Positions 60,875-64,000 of a stretch of 64,000 nt of DNA are shown in pieces. Made by a program: the position numbers and the translations under genes. The notes under the pieces were generated by a model, which saw only the letters and a list, made by a program, of their open reading frames with translations, was not told where the DNA came from and searched no databases. The stretch spans positions 1-64,000 of the forward strand of contig CAWHHZ010000013.1 of assembly GCA_963829355.1 (NCBI GenBank), given 5' to 3'. The number at the start of each line of letters is the position of its first letter. The stretch's first letter is position 1. This DNA comes from CAWHHZ01 sp963829355 (GTDB lineage Bacteria > Acidobacteriota > Thermoanaerobaculia > Gp7-AA8 > JAHWKK01).

Positions 60875-62239
60875 ATGGCTATCGAAAGTATGAATCCCAC
60901 CACAGGAGAAACAATCGAGCGTTACGACGAACTGTCGGACGACGAAATCGAAAGGAAGATTGCCGCGGCGGATCAGGCGTTTGCCAGGTGGCGCCTGACG
61001 TCGTTCGAGGAACGATCGTCGCTGATGGCCCGCGCCGCCGATCTGCTCGACGAGCGGAAGGAACAGCTCGCGCGGCTGATGACGACCGAGATGGGTAAGC
61101 CGATCGGACAGGCGCGGTCGGAGGTCGAGAAGTGCGCGTGGGTCTGCCGGCACTATGCGGAGAACGCCGAGAAGTTTCTTCAGGACGAGCTCGTCGATAC
61201 GAAGGCCAGGAAGAGCTTCGTCAGCTACCAGCCGCTCGGCCCCGTGCTCGCGATCATGCCGTGGAACTTCCCCTTCTGGCAGGTCTTTCGTTTCGTGGCA
61301 CCGGGACTGATGGCCGGCAATGTCGGTCTGCTCAAGCATGCTTCAAACGTTCCGGGATGCGCTCTCGCGATCGAGTCGGTTCTCACCGATGCCGGCTTTC
61401 CGGAGGGCGTCTTTCAGACCCTGCTGATCGGCTCGAAGAAGATTCCAATGATTCTCGAGGACCATCGCATCCGCGCTGCCACGCTCACCGGAAGTGATGC
61501 CGCTGGCCGCGACGTCGCAAAACGCGCGGGGGAACAGCTCAAGAAAGTCGTGCTCGAGCTCGGTGGAAGTGACCCGTTCGTCGTGATGCCGAGCGCCGAT
61601 CTGGACGATGCGGTCTCCACGGCCGTCAAGGCTCGCACGATCAACAACGGCCAGTCGTGCATCGCTGCCAAGCGATTCATCGTGCACGAATCGATCTACG
61701 ATCAGTTCCGCGAAAAGTTCATCGATGCGATGTCATCGCTCACTCTCGGAGATCCGCTCGACGAATCGACGGACCTCGGGCCTCTGGCGACCGAGGCCAT
61801 CCGTGACGAGCTGGCAGACCAGGTGCGCCGTTCTGCATCCTCGGGGGCCACGATCGCGACCGGAGGAGAGGTGCCCGAACGGCAGGGGTGGTTCTATCCG
61901 GCGACCGTGATCGAGAACATCCCGGACGGTTCTCCCGCTGCGTGCGAAGAGACCTTCGGTCCCGTTGCATCGTTGTTCCGCGTCTCGAATATCGACGAGG
62001 CCATCGCCCGGGGAAACGACACGCCTTTCGGCCTCGGCGCGAGCGCCTGGACGCAGGACGAGTCAGAGCGCAAGAGATTCATCCGCGATCTCGACGCCGG
62101 GCTCGTCTTCATCAACGCGATGGTTGCTTCGAATCCGAACCTGCCGTTCGGTGGCATCAAGGATTCCGGCTTCGGCCGCGAGCTCGGCGTGCACGGTATC
62201 CACGAATTTGTGAACGTCAAAACGGTCTGGGTGGACTGA
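60875..62239 (+). CDS. NAD(P)-dependent succinate-semialdehyde dehydrogenase, Sad/YneI type
   Basis: The 454-residue enzyme has MPWNFPFWQVFRF for cofactor binding, ATLTGSDAAGRDVAK, the general base Glu228 in VLELGGSDPFVV, and the nucleophile Cys262 in NNGQSCIAAKRF. These match the shorter Sad/YneI group of aldehyde dehydrogenases. The start ATG 60875 is decided by GGAGGTCCAG directly before it. It would oxidise succinate semialdehyde, linking GABA and polyamine breakdown to the citric-acid cycle. A partly deleted second copy lies at 63835. Confidence 0.9.
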   Translation: MAIESMNPTTGETIERYDELSDDEIERKIAAADQAFARWRLTSFEERSSLMARAADLLDERKEQLARLMTTEMGKPIGQARSEVEKCAWVCRHYAENAEKFLQDELVDTKARKSFVSYQPLGPVLAIMPWNFPFWQVFRFVAPGLMAGNVGLLKHASNVPGCALAIESVLTDAGFPEGVFQTLLIGSKKIPMILEDHRIRAATLTGSDAAGRDVAKRAGEQLKKVVLELGGSDPFVVMPSADLDDAVSTAVKARTINNGQSCIAAKRFIVHESIYDQFREKFIDAMSSLTLGDPLDESTDLGPLATEAIRDELADQVRRSASSGATIATGGEVPERQGWFYPATVIENIPDGSPAACEETFGPVASLFRVSNIDEAIARGNDTPFGLGASAWTQDESERKRFIRDLDAGLVFINAMVASNPNLPFGGIKDSGFGRELGVHGIHEFVNVKTVWVD

Positions 62240-62247
62240 TGGAGTGG

Positions 62248-62282
62248 GCGGGAGGGTGGACGTCCGGCGTGCACCCTCCCGC
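62248..62282. terminator. Strong hairpin after the dehydrogenase gene
   Basis: GCGGGAGGGTG (62248-62258) pairs perfectly with CACCCTCCCGC (62272-62282) over a 13-base loop. It lies between convergent genes and can serve both, but no T-tract follows on the plus strand. Confidence 0.55.
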
Positions 62283-62296
62283 TCTCCGGTCATGCT

Positions 62297-63073
62297 CTAC
62301 TGCGGCGTGTACAGTGCCACGTGCTGCGTGGCGTTGTCGGTGATCGATAGAAAAGCCCAGTACTCCATGCCCTCAGTCAGGGGCGTCAAGCGAACATGTA
62401 CGGTCTCGTATGACGCGAGTTGGGGAAATGTTCCAACCAGATTGAAGATGGCGTCATAACCTGGATAGTCCTCGCTCAAAGCCATCGCCTCGAAATTGCC
62501 AGGCGCGAGGGTCGTGCTGGCTAGGACTTCCGTGGTCGGAGAGAGGATCTCGACCAGCACGCTGCTTCCCTCCATACGTCGCGGGTCGTAGATGCGAAGC
62601 GTCATTCGATTGAGCGGGTCGACCGGAATCCCGACGAACTCGGTGGTCGTCGTCAGGAACTCCTTCTCCCGAACGATCGGAATCTCAACGCCGAGTGGCT
62701 GTGCGCCACCAGCGCTCTCATAAATGCGGTTCGCGAAATGGATCTTGTTCTCAGAGTCCGAAGGGACGATGATGAGAGCGCCAGAATCCACCGAACGACT
62801 TCTGATTCCGTCGAGCACACCCACGAGTCCCGAACCGACGCCCGGGCACGGTTCTACTTCGCACGGTCCCTGCAATCCAAAGCCGACTTCCGCGGTCGAG
62901 TGTACCCAGAATTCCCCTCGCCACTCACTGCCGTGGGCGCCCTCCAGAACCTCACCAGGATTCATGACAATCGGCAGGAGGGCGAGTGACCAGTCGTGCG
63001 AATCTGCCTCAGCCATTGAAGCATGGAAGGTAAGTACCGCGAACACTAAAAGCAACTGCACTGCTGTTCTCAT
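62297..63073 (-). CDS. Secreted protein of unknown function
   Basis: The 258-residue product from ATG 63073 has a signal peptide (MRTAVQLLLVFAVLTFHASM, cleavage after AEA). A beta-rich mature part follows, with PCEVEPCPGVGSG (a likely disulphide pair) and VRLTPLTEGMEYWAFLSITDN near the end. An earlier in-frame start at 63109 would put charged residues before the signal. I do not recognise the family. It is 11 bp downstream of another secreted-protein gene, so the two are an operon. Confidence 0.6.
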   Translation of the reverse strand: MRTAVQLLLVFAVLTFHASMAEADSHDWSLALLPIVMNPGEVLEGAHGSEWRGEFWVHSTAEVGFGLQGPCEVEPCPGVGSGLVGVLDGIRSRSVDSGALIIVPSDSENKIHFANRIYESAGGAQPLGVEIPIVREKEFLTTTTEFVGIPVDPLNRMTLRIYDPRRMEGSSVLVEILSPTTEVLASTTLAPGNFEAMALSEDYPGYDAIFNLVGTFPQLASYETVHVRLTPLTEGMEYWAFLSITDNATQHVALYTPQ

Positions 63074-63084
63074 AGATTTGACTC

Positions 63085-63669
63085 CTATTCGCAGAGACCC
63101 TCGTCCCAATTTAGCATTTTGGCATCGGTCGATGAATTCGCCGGGTAGTGATACATACTCAGTGTGCCACCCGTGCAGGACGGCTCTTGATCGTAGAACG
63201 CAAATATTCCGTTCGTATCATTTACACATACCCATTGCTCAACTGTTCCTGAATCTTGTACCGACGATGACGCTTCGTTCAGGAGGAAGTTGTAAGAGCC
63301 GTACCACAATGGTTTCGCGGGTTGTGTTTCTATCCAACTCACTAGGCTGTTCTGTTCAACAAATTTGACTCGAGGATCGGCTGACATCGCGATGGCCTGA
63401 GCTTCCGATCCTGAGATCAAGAAACCCCGCAGCGCGTACGGCCACACCTCCAGAACGTCTGCGTTATAGGCCGCTGCAATACTGTGCGCAAGGCCTTGGA
63501 CCGCTGAGGTCGACGTTTGCTCCGGCAACACGACGATGTATTCACCTGGTACAGCGGCGCTCCTCCGTACGAACGCTGGGTTTGCATGGGCAGCGAGTGC
63601 GGGAGCGAACGCGAGAAGGAAGTAAAGTAGCCTCGGAACGAGGGTGTAAAAATTGAAGTTTGTTGGCAT
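63085..63669 (-). CDS. Secreted protein with inhibitor-I9 (subtilisin propeptide-like) domain
   Basis: The 194-residue product from ATG 63669 has a signal peptide (LLYFLLAFAPALAAHANP). An I9-like domain follows (about 38-100: GEYIVVLPEQTS, then LISGSEAQAIAMSADPRVKFVEQN), the fold that guards subtilisin-type proteases. The usual protease domain does not follow. Instead there is a short Cys-containing tail (EQWVCVNDTNG, DQEPSCTGGT) up to a normal stop. It may be a free protease inhibitor or a truncated protease. An ATG at 63690 is in frame but adds residues before the signal. Confidence 0.62.
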   Translation of the reverse strand: MPTNFNFYTLVPRLLYFLLAFAPALAAHANPAFVRRSAAVPGEYIVVLPEQTSTSAVQGLAHSIAAAYNADVLEVWPYALRGFLISGSEAQAIAMSADPRVKFVEQNSLVSWIETQPAKPLWYGSYNFLLNEASSSVQDSGTVEQWVCVNDTNGIFAFYDQEPSCTGGTLSMYHYPANSSTDAKMLNWDEGLCE

Positions 63670-63834
63670 TCTGAATCCTGACTGTGACATATGGCGGATG
63701 GATTGAAGTGAGGGTTGTTGAAGCGATCTTGTTGATTTGTCAGATAAAGACCATACCCGAAGTTTCCGATTTTGTACAGTCGCGACCGCGCGGCACCACG
63801 AGCTGTCACATCGTTCGCAGATCGGTCGGTGCCC

Positions 63835-64000
63835 ATGTCGCGGGCGGCTGATCTTCTCGACGAGCGAAAGGAACTGGGCGCAAGCGCGTGGACCCAGGAC
63901 GAGTCGGAGCGCAAGCGGTTCATCCGTGATCTCGACGCCGGCCTCGTCTTTATCAACGCGATGGTCGCGTCGAATCCGAACCTGCCATTCGGTGGCGTCA
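63835..64000 (+). pseudogene. Internally deleted second Sad-type aldehyde dehydrogenase, runs off window
   Basis: The frame from ATG 63835 reads MSRAADLLDERKEL and then directly GASAWTQDESERKRFIRDL and onward to LPFGG. The first part matches residues about 51-64 of the dehydrogenase at 60875 and the second matches residues from about 388. About 325 codons are missing, yet the frame is kept. The glutamate and cysteine needed for catalysis lie in the missing part, so it cannot be active. At the DNA level it is similar but clearly not identical to the intact gene. It continues past 64000. Confidence 0.72.

Overview
The window looks like a chromosomal segment of a GC-rich, Gram-negative environmental bacterium, most likely Acidobacteriota (inference). 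The hints are: a TonB-dependent receptor with an N-terminal carboxypeptidase-regulatory-like domain, a fused aspartokinase/diaminopimelate decarboxylase, a very large two-component-regulator-propeller hybrid kinase, a DUF4388 protein, and several families of intergenic hairpin repeats. I see no rRNA, tRNA, CRISPR array, phage genes or intact insertion sequence.

Layout. 1-1300: a 184-bp imperfect palindrome and a glycosyltransferase that ends early. 1309-18969: an amine/arginine-type accessory region. It holds a C45-type amide hydrolase, an ATP-grasp ligase, a PLP Orn/Lys/Arg decarboxylase, a nitrilase-family amidase and a class III aminotransferase on the minus strand. These are followed by an aldehyde dehydrogenase, a TonB receptor, an RpiR regulator with two matching operator dyads, a secreted cyanophycinase-like S51 peptidase, a POT peptide transporter and an M20 peptidase. 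Read together they could form a route that releases, imports and degrades an arginine-rich peptide or polymer; this is inference. 19101-21652: an mprF gene broken by two frameshifts. 21775-27459: mixed housekeeping genes (NmrA, sirtuin, D-Ala ligase, ArfB, DUF420, dienelactone hydrolase, GDT1-type exporter).

27623-33559 is the conserved xseA-xseB-ispA-dxs-(pilZ)-tlyA cluster, preceded by a 7-bp tandem repeat. 33719-35629: a coupled phosphoesterase/nucleotidyltransferase pair and a small membrane protein. 35708-46144: a 1537-residue hybrid histidine kinase coupled by ATGA to modABC, then two convergent moeA genes. The second moeA carries a substrate-binding-like domain and reads through an intergenic repeat. 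46227-51236: a DUF2892 protein, a DUF4388 protein, a coupled ATP-grasp/adenosine-deaminase-like pair, TrmL, HspQ and UdgX.

51237-57754: recA with its own promoter and terminator, the lysine-pathway fusion enzyme, and hslVU. 57889-64000: a nucleotidyltransferase pair, an RHH/MazF toxin-antitoxin module, two bacterial PH-domain proteins, a Sad-type aldehyde dehydrogenase, two secreted proteins, and, at the right edge, a remnant of a second Sad-type dehydrogenase with a large in-frame internal deletion.

Most gaps between genes are filled by one of three hairpin repeat families. Copies of one family repeatedly supply or remove the stop codon of the adjacent gene.
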